Shown piece after piece: positions 18,057-26,555 of a stretch of DNA of 64,000 bases. A program made the position numbers and the translations under genes. Numbering within the stretch: position 1 is the first letter of the stretch; each line of letters opens with the position of its first letter. Below the pieces are notes generated by a model. It ran no database searches. It saw only the letters and a program-made list of their open reading frames with translations, and was not told the origin of the DNA. Source of the DNA: Agreia sp. Leaf283 (GTDB lineage Bacteria; Actinomycetota; Actinomycetes; Actinomycetales; Microbacteriaceae); contig NZ_LMNF01000001.1 of the NCBI RefSeq assembly GCF_001422485.1, positions 1,415,196 through 1,479,195 of the forward strand, given 5' to 3'.

Positions 18057-20189
18057 ATGGTCAGCGATATGCATACGAGCCCGCCGCCCTCCCGCACGCG
18101 CGCGTCCGCGGGCACCCCGGCCCACTTCCTTCCCCACCTGCAGGGATTGCGCGCCATCGCCGTTCTGCTCGTGGTCGTCTACCACTTCTGGCCCGGCCGC
18201 CTGCAGGGCGGCTACATCGGCGTCGACGTCTTCTTCGTCATCTCGGGCTTCCTCATCACAGGGCAGCTCGCCCGCGAGCTCGAAAAGACGGGGCGCATCG
18301 GCCTGCCCGGCTTCTATGCCAAGCGGGTGCGACGGCTGCTGCCGGCTGCCGTCACCGTGCTCATCTTCTCCGCGCTGGCGACGCTGTTCATCCTGCCCCT
18401 GTCGAGCCTCGGCGAGAACCTGCGCGAGATCCTCGCGTCGACCTTCTACGTCGAGAACTGGGCGCTCGCGGCCAACTCCGTCGACTACCTCGCGGCGGCC
18501 AACGAGGCCACCCTCGTGCAGCACTACTGGTCGCTGTCGCTCGAGGAGCAGTTCTACCTGATCTGGCCGCTGATGCTCCTTGGCGCATCCTGGCTCGCGG
18601 TGAAATTCTGGTCGGGCAAGCGCTGGAACGCGCTGTTCGCGGTCGTCGTGGCCGTCAGCATCCTGTCTCTCGTGTTCTCGATCGTCTACACGCAGACCAA
18701 TGCGGCCCAGGCCTACTTCGTGACCTTCACCCGCATGTGGGAGTTCGGCGCGGGCGCCGTGCTCGCCCTGCTGCCGAGGCTGCGCCCAACAAAGGCGTGG
18801 CTGTCGAACGTGCTCGGCTACGGCGGCATCGCGATCGTGCTCGGCTGCGGCTACTTCTACGACAAGTCCACGCCGTTCCCCGGCTCCGCGGCGATCCTGC
18901 CGGTCGTCGGAACGATGGCGATCATCCTCGCCTCGCACCGCGAGCACTGGTACGACGCCGGCCGCGTCCTGAGCTTCCGCCCGGTGAGCTTCATCGGCGA
19001 CATCTCGTACTCGCTCTACCTGTGGCACTGGCCGCTCATCGTCATCGCCCCCTTCGTTCCGGGCTGGGGCCTCTCGACCATCAACCGTCTCGTGCTCTTC
19101 GTGCTCTGCTTCGTGATCGCCTGGCTCACCAAGAAGTTCATCGAGGACCCGACCAGGGCCTGGAAGCCGCTCGTGCGTCGCAAGCCCCGCTTCACCTTCG
19201 TGTCGATGCTCGCGGCGATGGCCGTGGTCACCCTCGTCGTCGGAGTCACGAGCCTCGTGCAGCAGCCGAAGTACGACGCGGCGGCCGCCGAGCTGCGCAG
19301 CACCCTCCAGACGATGCCCGACTGCTTCGGCGCGGCATCCGGGCTCACCGACGGTCTCGAGAAGATCGATTCCTGCTCGAATCCCGAACTCGCGGGTCAG
19401 ATCATCCCGAGCCCCGGGTTCGGCAACGCCGACCGGCCGCAGCGTCCCGACTGCCTGGTCACTCTCAACGACTCCACACTCACCAGTTGCGAGTTCGGCG
19501 ACACCACGTCGGATGCGGCGCCCCGGGTGGCGATCATCGGCGACAGCCACGCGTACTCGCTGCTCGACCCGCTCGTCCAGCTCGCCGAGATGAACGGCTG
19601 GCACCTGACCACGTACCTCAAGGGCGCCTGCCCCTGGAGCACGACCCCGATCGCGGGCGGCGACGCCTTCGCGGCATCCTGTGCCGACTGGCGGGCCAAC
19701 CTCGACGCCGAACTCGCCGAGGTCGCTCCCTACGACGTGATCTTCACGGCCGCGCTCGCCGATCACACTCTGGATGCCGATGGCTCGGCCGCGGCAGACG
19801 AGACCGCGGGATTCGTGGAGGCCTGGACTCCGCAGCTCGGGCAGGGCACTCCGGTGGTCACCCTCGTCGACAACCCGTCGTGGGAGACCGACCCGAACAA
19901 GTGCCTCCGCATCTCGGATGCCGCCGACTGCACCGAGCCGCGCGAAGACGGTCTGGGAGAGGTCGACCCCCTCGCCTCGGCGGCCACGCAGCTCGCGACG
20001 GGTGGCAACGACGTGACCCTCCTCGACTTCTCCGACACCTACTGCGACGCCGACGACTGCTTCCCCGTGATCGGCGGCGCTAACGTCTACCGTGACCAGG
20101 ACCACCTGACGCGCACCTTCGCCTTCACGCTCGCCCCCTTCATCGAGAGCGCCATCGTCGCCGCCCTCGGTCGATCGACCGTGCGCTAG
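18057..20189 (+). CDS. OafA/YrhL-like O-acyltransferase with SGNH domain
   Basis: A 710-residue membrane protein. Residues 25-380 are an acyltransferase-3 domain with about ten helices, starting at LQGLRAIAVLLVVVYHFW with the catalytic-type His, and GVDVFFVISGFLITG. The extracytoplasmic C-terminal half is an SGNH hydrolase-like domain with GDSHAY (about 490) and a DQDHLT motif near the end supplying Asp and His. Such proteins O-acetylate cell-wall or exported glycans. Start codons at 18057 and 18069 are both possible; TAGCAT at 18053-18058 is a candidate -10 that would favour 18069. Its stop is 9 bases from the next gene, which has its own AGGAG. Confidence 0.88.
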   Translation: MVSDMHTSPPPSRTRASAGTPAHFLPHLQGLRAIAVLLVVVYHFWPGRLQGGYIGVDVFFVISGFLITGQLARELEKTGRIGLPGFYAKRVRRLLPAAVTVLIFSALATLFILPLSSLGENLREILASTFYVENWALAANSVDYLAAANEATLVQHYWSLSLEEQFYLIWPLMLLGASWLAVKFWSGKRWNALFAVVVAVSILSLVFSIVYTQTNAAQAYFVTFTRMWEFGAGAVLALLPRLRPTKAWLSNVLGYGGIAIVLGCGYFYDKSTPFPGSAAILPVVGTMAIILASHREHWYDAGRVLSFRPVSFIGDISYSLYLWHWPLIVIAPFVPGWGLSTINRLVLFVLCFVIAWLTKKFIEDPTRAWKPLVRRKPRFTFVSMLAAMAVVTLVVGVTSLVQQPKYDAAAAELRSTLQTMPDCFGAASGLTDGLEKIDSCSNPELAGQIIPSPGFGNADRPQRPDCLVTLNDSTLTSCEFGDTTSDAAPRVAIIGDSHAYSLLDPLVQLAEMNGWHLTTYLKGACPWSTTPIAGGDAFAASCADWRANLDAELAEVAPYDVIFTAALADHTLDADGSAAADETAGFVEAWTPQLGQGTPVVTLVDNPSWETDPNKCLRISDAADCTEPREDGLGEVDPLASAATQLATGGNDVTLLDFSDTYCDADDCFPVIGGANVYRDQDHLTRTFAFTLAPFIESAIVAALGRSTVR

Positions 20190-20198
20190 GAGCCGGGC

Positions 20199-21122
20199 AT
20201 GGCCGGGGTGCTCACCGGGTTCGCCATCATCGGCTTCGTCATAGCTGTCGGCTATGTCGTGGGCCGCACGAACATCCTGCAGGTCGATGCGCAGAAGCCG
20301 CTCAACCGCATCGCGTTCTTCGTCACCAGCCCTGCCCTGCTCTTCACGGTGCTCGCGCGCGCCGACGTGAGCGTCATCTTCTCGTCGTTCCTCGTCGTCA
20401 CCGTCATCACGATCGCCGTGTCGATCGGGCTCTACGTGGCCCTGTCGCGCATCTTCTTCCGCCGACCGGCGGCGGAGACGACCGTCGGCGCGGCCGCGGC
20501 GTCGTACTCCAACGCGAACAACATCGGCCTGCCCGTGGCCATCTACGTGCTCGGAGATCCGCAGTTCGTGGCGCCGCTGCTGATGCTCCAGCTGATCGTG
20601 ATGGCGCCCCTCACGCTTACGGTGCTCGACACGGTGACGCGCGGCAAGGCATCCATCGGATCGTTTCTCACCCAGCCCGTACGCAACCCGATGATCATCG
20701 CGTCGCTGGTGGGACTGCTGCTGAGCGTCTTCGGCGTGACGTTGCCAGAGCCCGTGATGGCGCCGTTCGATCTCATCGGCGCGGCCACGATTCCGCTGGT
20801 GCTCATGACCTTCGGCATGTCGCTCGCCGGGCAGCGCCCGCTCGCCCCCGGCACCGGCCGTCGCGACGTGCTGACCTCGGCCGTGCTCAAGAGTGTGGTC
20901 ATGCCCGTGGTGGCCTATCTCGTGGGTCGGTTCGTGTTCGACCTCGACGCCACGCACCTGTTCGGGGTCGTCGTGCTCGCGGCCCTGCCGACGGCGCAGA
21001 ACGTGTTCAACTTCGCGTCGCGCTACGAGCGGGGAGTCGTGATCGCCAGGGACACGGTGCTCATCACGACGATCGCGTCGGTGCCCGTGCTGGTGATCGC
21101 GGCGGCGCTGCTCGCCCCGTGA
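20199..21122 (+). CDS. AEC (auxin efflux carrier) family transporter
   Basis: A 307-residue protein with about ten hydrophobic helices and the AEC-family arrangement (N-terminal GFAIIGFVIAVGYVVGR, central YSNANNIGLPVAIYVLGD, C-terminal LPTAQNVFNFASRY). These carriers export organic acids or amino-acid-like anions in bacteria; the substrate is unknown. AGGAG begins within the upstream stop codon region and lies 7 bases before the ATG, so the gene is probably cotranslated with the acyltransferase. Confidence 0.85.
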   Translation: MAGVLTGFAIIGFVIAVGYVVGRTNILQVDAQKPLNRIAFFVTSPALLFTVLARADVSVIFSSFLVVTVITIAVSIGLYVALSRIFFRRPAAETTVGAAAASYSNANNIGLPVAIYVLGDPQFVAPLLMLQLIVMAPLTLTVLDTVTRGKASIGSFLTQPVRNPMIIASLVGLLLSVFGVTLPEPVMAPFDLIGAATIPLVLMTFGMSLAGQRPLAPGTGRRDVLTSAVLKSVVMPVVAYLVGRFVFDLDATHLFGVVVLAALPTAQNVFNFASRYERGVVIARDTVLITTIASVPVLVIAAALLAP

Positions 21123-21130
21123 CCACCCCG

Positions 21131-21181
21131 TTCCCTGAGCCTGTCGAAGGGAACACATGGCCCTTCGACAAGCTCAGGGAG
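21131..21181. repeat. Palindromic repeat, probable bidirectional terminator
   Basis: TTCCCTGAGCCTGTCGAAGGG (21131-21151) is followed after 9 bases by its near-exact complement, CCCTTCGACAAGCTCAGGGA (21161-21180). The 20-bp stem with one mismatch sits between the convergent AEC and exonuclease III genes, where it could terminate both transcripts. Confidence 0.75.
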
Positions 21182-21194
21182 CGGCCGGGCGCAC

Positions 21195-22031
21195 TCACCA
21201 GAACATCGGGCGGTCTTCGTCTTCTTCTGTGTCGACGTCGATGTCCACCCGCACCGGAACGTGGTCGCTGGGCGCGTCGCCCTTGCGCTCGTTGCGGTCG
21301 ATACCGGCGTTCGAGACCACATCGGCGAACGGCTTGGAGCCGAGGATGAAGTCGATGCGCATGCCCTCGTTGCGCGGGAAGCGCAGCTGCTTGTAGTCCC
21401 AGTAGGTGTAGCCGGTGGGGATGCGCGGGCGCACCACGTCGGTGAGCCCGGCATCCATGAAGTCGTTGAACGCCGCGCGCTCGGGCGCCGACACGTGGGT
21501 CGACCCCTCGAACGCCTGGATGTCCCACACGTCGGTGTCGAGCGGAGCCACGTTCCAGTCGCCCATCAGCGCGAGCGGCTGCTGCGGGTTCGCCGCGATC
21601 CACGCGCGGGTGTCTGCGGAGAGGGCGGCGAGCCAGCGCAGCTTGTAGTCGTAGTGGGCGTTCTCGAGCTCGCGGCCGTTGGGAACGTAGAGGCTCCAGA
21701 GGCGGACGTCGTTCACGGTCACGCCGAGGGCGCGGGCCTCGAGGGGGAGGGTTCCGTCGTCGTTCTCCTTGCCGAAGCCGGGCATGTTCTCGAAGTCCTT
21801 CGTGACCTCGGTCATGGGCAGCCGCGACGCGAAGGCCACGCCGTTCCACTGGCTCAGGCCGTGCAGCTCGACCTCGTAGCCCGCGGCGGTGAACTGCTCG
21901 AAGGGGAACTGGTTCTCCTTGCACTTGATCTCCTGCATGGCGAGAACGTCGACGTCCTCCCGCACGAGCCAGTCGGCGACCCGGTCGACCCGGGCTCTGA
22001 TGGAGTTCACGTTCCAGGTCGCAATGCGCAT
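21195..22031 (-). CDS. xth: Exodeoxyribonuclease III
   Basis: A 278-residue protein of the exonuclease-endonuclease-phosphatase superfamily, AP endonuclease type. It opens with MRIATWNVNSIRARV, then LAMQEIK (metal-binding Glu), the active-site Tyr region VNDVRLWSLYVPNG, LMGDWNVAP (Asp/Asn), and ends with SDHVPVRVDID (catalytic Asp-His). It removes abasic and 3'-blocked sites in base-excision repair. The start at 22031 is the canonical one for the family and has TAAACT 7 bases upstream; longer readings would run through an intergenic repeat. It is divergent from pyrE. Confidence 0.92.
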   Translation of the reverse strand: MRIATWNVNSIRARVDRVADWLVREDVDVLAMQEIKCKENQFPFEQFTAAGYEVELHGLSQWNGVAFASRLPMTEVTKDFENMPGFGKENDDGTLPLEARALGVTVNDVRLWSLYVPNGRELENAHYDYKLRWLAALSADTRAWIAANPQQPLALMGDWNVAPLDTDVWDIQAFEGSTHVSAPERAAFNDFMDAGLTDVVRPRIPTGYTYWDYKQLRFPRNEGMRIDFILGSKPFADVVSNAGIDRNERKGDAPSDHVPVRVDIDVDTEEDEDRPMFW

Positions 22032-22038
22032 GCGGCCC

Positions 22039-22044
22039 AGTTTA
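22039..22044 (-). promoter_or_regulatory. Leaderless -10 box for exonuclease III
   Basis: TAAACT on the minus strand, 7 bases before the ATG at 22031. pyrE, divergent, has the identical hexamer. Confidence 0.55.
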
Positions 22045-22052
22045 TTCGTGTC

Positions 22053-22098
22053 GTTCCCTGAGCCTGTCGAGGGGCTCGCTTCGACAGGCTCAGCGAAC
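22053..22098. repeat. Palindromic repeat between divergent xth and pyrE
   Basis: GTTCCCTGAGCCTGTCGA pairs with TTCGACAGGCTCAGCGAAC across a short centre. It lies symmetrically between two leaderless promoters; a TCGACA hexamer is 20 bases upstream of each -10. Confidence 0.75.
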
Positions 22099-22106
22099 GG
22101 CTCCCC

Positions 22107-22112
22107 TAAACT
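22107..22112 (+). promoter_or_regulatory. Leaderless -10 box for pyrE
   Basis: TAAACT, 6 bases before the GTG at 22119. Confidence 0.55.
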
Positions 22113-22118
22113 GGGGCG

Positions 22119-22667
22119 GTGACGAACGCGCGCCAGCAACTCATCGACTACATCTCCTCCGAAGCCGTCTTCCACGGCGACTTCACGCTCACGAGCGGCA
22201 AGAAGGCGAGCTACTACGTCGACCTGCGCAAGGTGAGCCTCGACCACCGCGTCGCGCCCCTCATCGGCCAGGTCATGATCGACGTCATCAAAGACATTCC
22301 CGACGTGTTCGCGGTCGGCGGCCTCACCATGGGGGCCGACCCCGTGGCATCCGCGATTCTGCACCAGGGTGCGGCGCAGGGCCTGTCGTACGACGCGTTC
22401 GTCGTGCGCAAGGAGCCGAAGGATCACGGCCGCGGCAAGCAGGTCGAGGGCCCCGAGCTCGAGGGCAAGCGCGTGATCGTGCTCGAAGACACGTCGACCA
22501 CGGGCGGATCGCCGCTCAAGGCCATCGAGGCGCTCGAGAAGGTCGGAGCGATCGTCGCGGGCGTCGCGGTCGTCGTCGACCGCAACACCGACGCGCGCGA
22601 GCGCATCGAGAAGGCCGGCTACCCCTACTATTACGCGATCGGCCTGGCTGACCTCGGTCTCGAGTAG
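22119..22667 (+). CDS. pyrE: Orotate phosphoribosyltransferase
   Basis: A 182-residue PyrE: it transfers orotate to PRPP to make OMP in pyrimidine synthesis. FTLTSGKKASYYVDLRK is the family's N-terminal signature; LEDTSTTGGSPLKAIEAL is the PRPP-binding loop (two acidic residues then TTGGS). KEPKDHGRGKQVEG is the flexible catalytic loop. The GTG start follows a TAAACT box by 6 bases. It stands alone, away from other pyr genes. The next gene starts 3 bases after its stop. Confidence 0.93.
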   Translation: MTNARQQLIDYISSEAVFHGDFTLTSGKKASYYVDLRKVSLDHRVAPLIGQVMIDVIKDIPDVFAVGGLTMGADPVASAILHQGAAQGLSYDAFVVRKEPKDHGRGKQVEGPELEGKRVIVLEDTSTTGGSPLKAIEALEKVGAIVAGVAVVVDRNTDARERIEKAGYPYYYAIGLADLGLE

Positions 22668-22670
22668 ACC

Positions 22671-23318
22671 GTGACAGACCCGGTGGATGCCACGGGCGGC
22701 GCGGGCGCTCGGCCCGCGACGCCGAGATGGCTGGTCGTGGTCGTCGCCTCACTCGCAGCGGTGTTCATCGTGGTGCTGTTCTTCGTGCTGGGTCGGCACC
22801 TGCCTTGGTTCGACGACTCGGGGGCCGTGGTGCCGACATCCACCCCGACACTGTCGACGACGCCGACCGCAACCGCGACCGCGGAATCCACTTCGACTCC
22901 CACGCCCGAGCCCGTCGCGGAGACGGGCCCTGTTGCTGCGGGAGTCCACCCGTGGACCGAGCTGCGGGGAGGGGAGTGCCTCGATCCCTTCACCTCGCCC
23001 TGGGACGAGTCGTTCACGGTCGTGGACTGTGCGGCACCGCACGTCGCCCAGCTGATCGCGCGGGTATCGCTCAACCCCGACCCGGCCGCGGCGTATCCCG
23101 GCGAGGCGGCCATCACGTCGCAGCTCAACCTCGCGTGTACGGCTCCGACCGCGCTCGACTTCGCCGCGGCGGCGGCATACCCGGATGTGCAATGGCAGGC
23201 GAGCTATCCGGTCTCGGACGCGCAGTGGGCTGCGGGACAGCGCGACTACTCGTGCTTTATCAGCCGATCGTCGGGCGAGGCGCTCACCGGGTCGGTCCAA
23301 GCCGTCGCGGCGGGTTGA
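22671..23318 (+). CDS. Septum-formation family membrane protein
   Basis: A 215-residue protein with one N-terminal helix (about 20-42), a Thr/Pro/Ser-rich linker (about 55-85), and an exported domain with the septum-formation family pattern (RGGECLDPF, then VVDCAAPHVAQLIARV and a further C...YSCF). Four conserved cysteines suggest two disulfides. The name comes from a mycobacterial family linked to septation; a direct role here is not shown. GTG at 22671 lies 3 bases after the pyrE stop, so the genes are coupled. Confidence 0.78.
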   Translation: MTDPVDATGGAGARPATPRWLVVVVASLAAVFIVVLFFVLGRHLPWFDDSGAVVPTSTPTLSTTPTATATAESTSTPTPEPVAETGPVAAGVHPWTELRGGECLDPFTSPWDESFTVVDCAAPHVAQLIARVSLNPDPAAAYPGEAAITSQLNLACTAPTALDFAAAAAYPDVQWQASYPVSDAQWAAGQRDYSCFISRSSGEALTGSVQAVAAG

Positions 23319-23638
23319 CCGACACGCAACGAGTTCGTTCCCGCTTGGTTTTAGTGGGCAGCGAAACAATCTCAAAATTCTTTTTCGGCACTTCAGATGC
23401 CTCGGGAGCTCGTCGAGGCGGCGAGCAAAACCCGCTTGACCACTCGTTTTGCGACAAGCGAAAAAACGAAGGGTCTGTAACCTTTTAGTGGGGTCCCGGT
23501 ATTGCCCCTCTTGGGGGCCTTGGCTTTTCTGGGAAACTGCCTATAGCCTGACGGGGACGCAGCATATTCGCAGCATCACCCCTTTCATCGATGGAAACGC
23601 CGATGATGCTCCCCCTGCTCGCTTATTTCAGGAGAACA
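23319..23638 (+). other. 320-base AT-richer leader region of the LAXTG surface protein
   Basis: Non-coding and visibly less GC-rich than the rest. It contains an inverted pair TCGTTTT (23444-23450) / AAAACGA (23463-23469), a short GCCCC-TCTT-GGGGGC hairpin at 23504-23518 followed by CTTTTC (possible terminator for the septum gene), and a candidate promoter TTGGCT (23520-23525) - 18 bases - TAGCCT (23544-23549). No riboswitch family could be assigned. Confidence 0.5.
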
Positions 23639-24541
23639 ATGTCCCGCACAATCCTTTCCCGCCTCGGCGCGGGCCTCGTCGCAACGGCTCTCGTTGCTGG
23701 CGGATCGCTCCTCGTCGCTGCGCCGGCTTCCGCCGCTAACGACATCGTCACGCCCAACTCCGTCGTCGAGAACACCTGGGGCCCTGACAACACCGTCACG
23801 GTCTCCGGCACCGGCACCGCCGGCGACGAGCTCGAGGTCGACCTGCTGGACTCGGACGACCTCAGTGGTACGCCGAACTCCTACCTCTCCGACACCGCGG
23901 TCTTCGAGACCACGGTTCTGGAAGATGGCACCTACTCGATCACGTTCTCGCTCGAAGCATCTGACTTCTCCGCGTACCCCGCGCTCGGAGACACCGTCTT
24001 CGCTGCGATCTTCAACAACACGGCCGATGTCGAGCCGATCTTCGTTCCGATCGCCGTCACGGCCTTCGCTCCTGCAGCTCAGAACGTCATCATCGACCCG
24101 ATCTGCCTCACCGGCGACGCTGTCCGCGACCCGGGCGTGTCCGTCTACGCCACCGGCTTCGGCCAGGGCGAGGTCGTCACGTACACCGTGACCGACTCTG
24201 CCGGCACCGTTGTTCCCGGCGACGGAAACACCGTCACCGCTGACCAGACCGGTTCGGTCGGCCCCGCGTTCCTGACGCTGTTCTCCTCCACCGGAAACAT
24301 CCCCGACGGCGTCTACACGATCACGTTCTCCGGTTCGGTCACCACCGCCGGTCTCGTGACCATCGGAAACTGCGACGCTCCCGTTGTCCCCGTCGTTCCT
24401 GCTGAGGTTGTCCCGGCTGCCCCGCAGCTGGCCAACACCGGTTCGTCCGACGCCGGCATCCTCGTCGGTGGCTCGGCTCTCCTGCTGCTCGTCGGTGCCG
24501 CCCTCGTGGTCGCCCGTCGTCGCCAGAACGCCGACGCGTAA
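23639..24541 (+). CDS. LAXTG-anchored secreted surface protein
   Basis: A 300-residue exported protein. Residues 1-36 are a signal peptide ending APASA-A. The ectodomain is Thr/Val/Asp-rich with two beta-sandwich-like halves and two cysteines (DPICLTG and GNCDAP) that probably form a disulfide. The C-terminus is a sortase signal: LANTG (264-268), a hydrophobic helix, then RRRQNADA. LAXTG is the motif of class E sortases in high-GC Gram-positives. Codons are shifted toward GCT, GGT and GTT, unlike the neighbours, as in highly expressed genes. AGGAG lies 5 bases before the ATG. No known adhesin domain is recognised. Confidence 0.85.
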   Translation: MSRTILSRLGAGLVATALVAGGSLLVAAPASAANDIVTPNSVVENTWGPDNTVTVSGTGTAGDELEVDLLDSDDLSGTPNSYLSDTAVFETTVLEDGTYSITFSLEASDFSAYPALGDTVFAAIFNNTADVEPIFVPIAVTAFAPAAQNVIIDPICLTGDAVRDPGVSVYATGFGQGEVVTYTVTDSAGTVVPGDGNTVTADQTGSVGPAFLTLFSSTGNIPDGVYTITFSGSVTTAGLVTIGNCDAPVVPVVPAEVVPAAPQLANTGSSDAGILVGGSALLLLVGAALVVARRRQNADA

Positions 24542-24571
24542 CCTGAATCACCCGCCGATCTGATCGGCACC

Positions 24572-24604
24572 CGAAGGGCCGAGACATTCCGTCTCGGCCC
24601 TTCG
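24572..24604 (+). terminator. Strong hairpin terminator after the LAXTG gene
   Basis: A perfect 14-bp stem, CGAAGGGCCGAGAC / GTCTCGGCCCTTCG, around a 5-base loop ATTCC, starting 31 bases after the stop. The following TCGTTCCC is only weakly T-rich. Confidence 0.85.
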
Positions 24605-24625
24605 TCGTTCCCGTCGCCCTTTCCG

Positions 24626-24631
24626 TAGAGT
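24626..24631 (+). promoter_or_regulatory. Leaderless -10 box for the DUF2207 gene
   Basis: TAGAGT, 7 bases before the ATG at 24639. An in-frame GTG at 24630 falls inside the box and is rejected as start. Confidence 0.55.
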
Positions 24632-24638
24632 GAGCAGC

Positions 24639-26507
24639 ATGCGCCCCATCCCCGTGACCGCACGTCTTATGACCGCCCTCGTCGTCGCCGGTCTGGGGGT
24701 CATGGGGCTGGTCGCGGCCGCCCCCGCGACCGCGACGGCCCTCGAGGCCGCACCCGTCGCATCCGGTGTCTCAGCGGGCGTCGACGACTTCTCGTTCTCG
24801 TCGTACGACGCCGACTTCTATCTCGGCACCGACGCCGACGGCCGCTCGACGCTCAAGACGGTCGAGACGTTCGTCGCCGAATTCCCCGAGGCCGATCAGA
24901 ACCGCGGAATCCGACGGGCGATTCCGGTGGAGTACGACGGGCATCCGACCGATGTGCACGTCGAGAGCGTCGTCGACCAGAACGGCGAGCCGCGCGGTTT
25001 CGAGGCGGAGAGGAACGACGACGGGGACTTCCTCGTAGTCACCGTACGCGCTGACGAGTTCGTGCACGGCGCGCAGACGTACACATTCACGTACACGCAG
25101 CACAACGTCACCAGGCATGCCGACGACACCGACGTCGACGAGTTCTACTGGGACACGGTGGGCTTCGACTCGGCTCAGAGCTTCGGGTCGGCGACAGCTC
25201 GGCTGCACGTGCCGGACCCGCTCGCCGCCTCGCTCACCGGAGAGGCGAGCTGCTACGCCGGGCCCTACGCGTCGAACACGTCATGCCCTGTCACGAGCGA
25301 GTCTGGCGACGGCGAGACCGTCATCACCGCGGGCGGAGTGCCCCTCGGAGCGCGCGAGAACGTGACCATCGCGGTCGGCTTCGCCTCGGACACCTTCGTG
25401 CCGCGTGACGACTCGTACTTCGGCGCCTGGCAGGGATGGGCGCAGCTCGGCTCGGCCCTGCTCGCACTGGCCGCGGCGGTGCTCGCGATCGTCTGGCGCA
25501 CCACCGGGCTTCGGGATGCCCGGGGCCGACCGACCATCATCGCCGAGTACACGCCGCCGCAGGCCGACGTCTTCACCTCGGCCGTGATCCTGAAGCGCAC
25601 GAGCCGCGCCGCGGCATCCGGATTCGTCGACCTCGCCGTGCGCGGCAACCTGCAGATCGTCGAGAAGCCGAGCGAGAAGATGTGGTCGAAGAAGCCGGAG
25701 TACTGGCTGCAGGCCGTGCACAGCGACGGCCTGACGGCGCAGGAGCTCGAGTTCTACCGGCTGATCTTCGACGATGCGACCGACGGCAGCCGCGAACTCA
25801 GCAAGACCGACACGGCACTCGCGAAGGGCGTGCAGGCGTTCCTCAAGACCGTGCGAGCGAAGGCCATCGCAGACGGTTACTACAAGAAGGGAACGGCGGG
25901 TCGGAGCCTGCTGCTCTCGGCGGTCGCCTTCGTGGCGGGCATCGCCACGATCATCTTCGGCGCCATGCTGAACTCGCAGGATCGGGGAGGGGCGCTGCCG
26001 TTCATTCCCATTGCGATCGGCGTTCTGTGTGTCGGGCTGTCGTGGGTGATCCTGGCTCGCACGCCCCTCACCGCCTCCGGTGCCGAGCTGCGCGACTATC
26101 TCAAGGGCATCGAGCTCTATCTGGCGGTGGCGGAGGAAGACCGGTTCCGCATGCTCCAGAGCCCCGAGGGTGCTCTGAAGACCCAGGTCACCTCTCCCGA
26201 TGGGGGACAGATCGTCAAGATCTACGAAAGGCTGCTGCCCTTCGCCGTGCTGTGGGGCGTCGAAGACGAGTGGGCGAAGGTGCTCGGAACCTACTACGAG
26301 AACCAGCAGACGCAACCCGGGTGGTACGGCGGAACCGCCGGTTTCAACGCCGGGTACTTCGCGGCCAGCGTCGGATCGTTCGCGGCCGCCTCTGCCGCGA
26401 GCTACTCGGGCAGCGCCGCGAGCACGTCCTCGTCATCGAGCGGGGGATCGGGTGGCGGTGGCTTCTCGGGCGGCGGCGGTGGTGGTGGCGGAGTGGGCGG
26501 CGTCTAG
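24639..26507 (+). CDS. DUF2207 (YciQ-like) membrane protein with Ser/Gly tail
   Basis: A 622-residue protein: a signal peptide (1-35), an extracytoplasmic beta domain of about 220 residues, a helix near 270-290, a cytoplasmic segment, two more helices (about 425-470), and a tail of Ser and Gly runs ending GGVGGV. This order is that of DUF2207/YciQ-type proteins. Function unknown. Start 24639 is set by the leaderless box; a GTG three codons upstream would fall inside the promoter. Confidence 0.83.
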   Translation: MRPIPVTARLMTALVVAGLGVMGLVAAAPATATALEAAPVASGVSAGVDDFSFSSYDADFYLGTDADGRSTLKTVETFVAEFPEADQNRGIRRAIPVEYDGHPTDVHVESVVDQNGEPRGFEAERNDDGDFLVVTVRADEFVHGAQTYTFTYTQHNVTRHADDTDVDEFYWDTVGFDSAQSFGSATARLHVPDPLAASLTGEASCYAGPYASNTSCPVTSESGDGETVITAGGVPLGARENVTIAVGFASDTFVPRDDSYFGAWQGWAQLGSALLALAAAVLAIVWRTTGLRDARGRPTIIAEYTPPQADVFTSAVILKRTSRAAASGFVDLAVRGNLQIVEKPSEKMWSKKPEYWLQAVHSDGLTAQELEFYRLIFDDATDGSRELSKTDTALAKGVQAFLKTVRAKAIADGYYKKGTAGRSLLLSAVAFVAGIATIIFGAMLNSQDRGGALPFIPIAIGVLCVGLSWVILARTPLTASGAELRDYLKGIELYLAVAEEDRFRMLQSPEGALKTQVTSPDGGQIVKIYERLLPFAVLWGVEDEWAKVLGTYYENQQTQPGWYGGTAGFNAGYFAASVGSFAAASAASYSGSAASTSSSSSGGSGGGGFSGGGGGGGGVGGV

Positions 26508-26543
26508 CCTGTCCAGCCCTCCGCGCGCGGGGCGCTGTCTCGA

Positions 26544-26549
26544 TAGCCT
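26544..26549 (+). promoter_or_regulatory. Leaderless -10 box for the DUF1206 gene
   Basis: TAGCCT, 6 bases before the ATG at 26556. Confidence 0.55.
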
Positions 26550-26555
26550 CGAACA

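Noticed and set aside
18053..18058. TAGCAT as a leaderless box for the acyltransferase
   Set aside because: The spacing to ATG at 18069 is 10 bases and it overlaps the ATG at 18057; left as a possible ordinary -10.
23319..23638. Known riboswitch (c-di-AMP or similar) before the surface protein
   Set aside because: Could not match any conserved core by eye; only simple hairpins were found.
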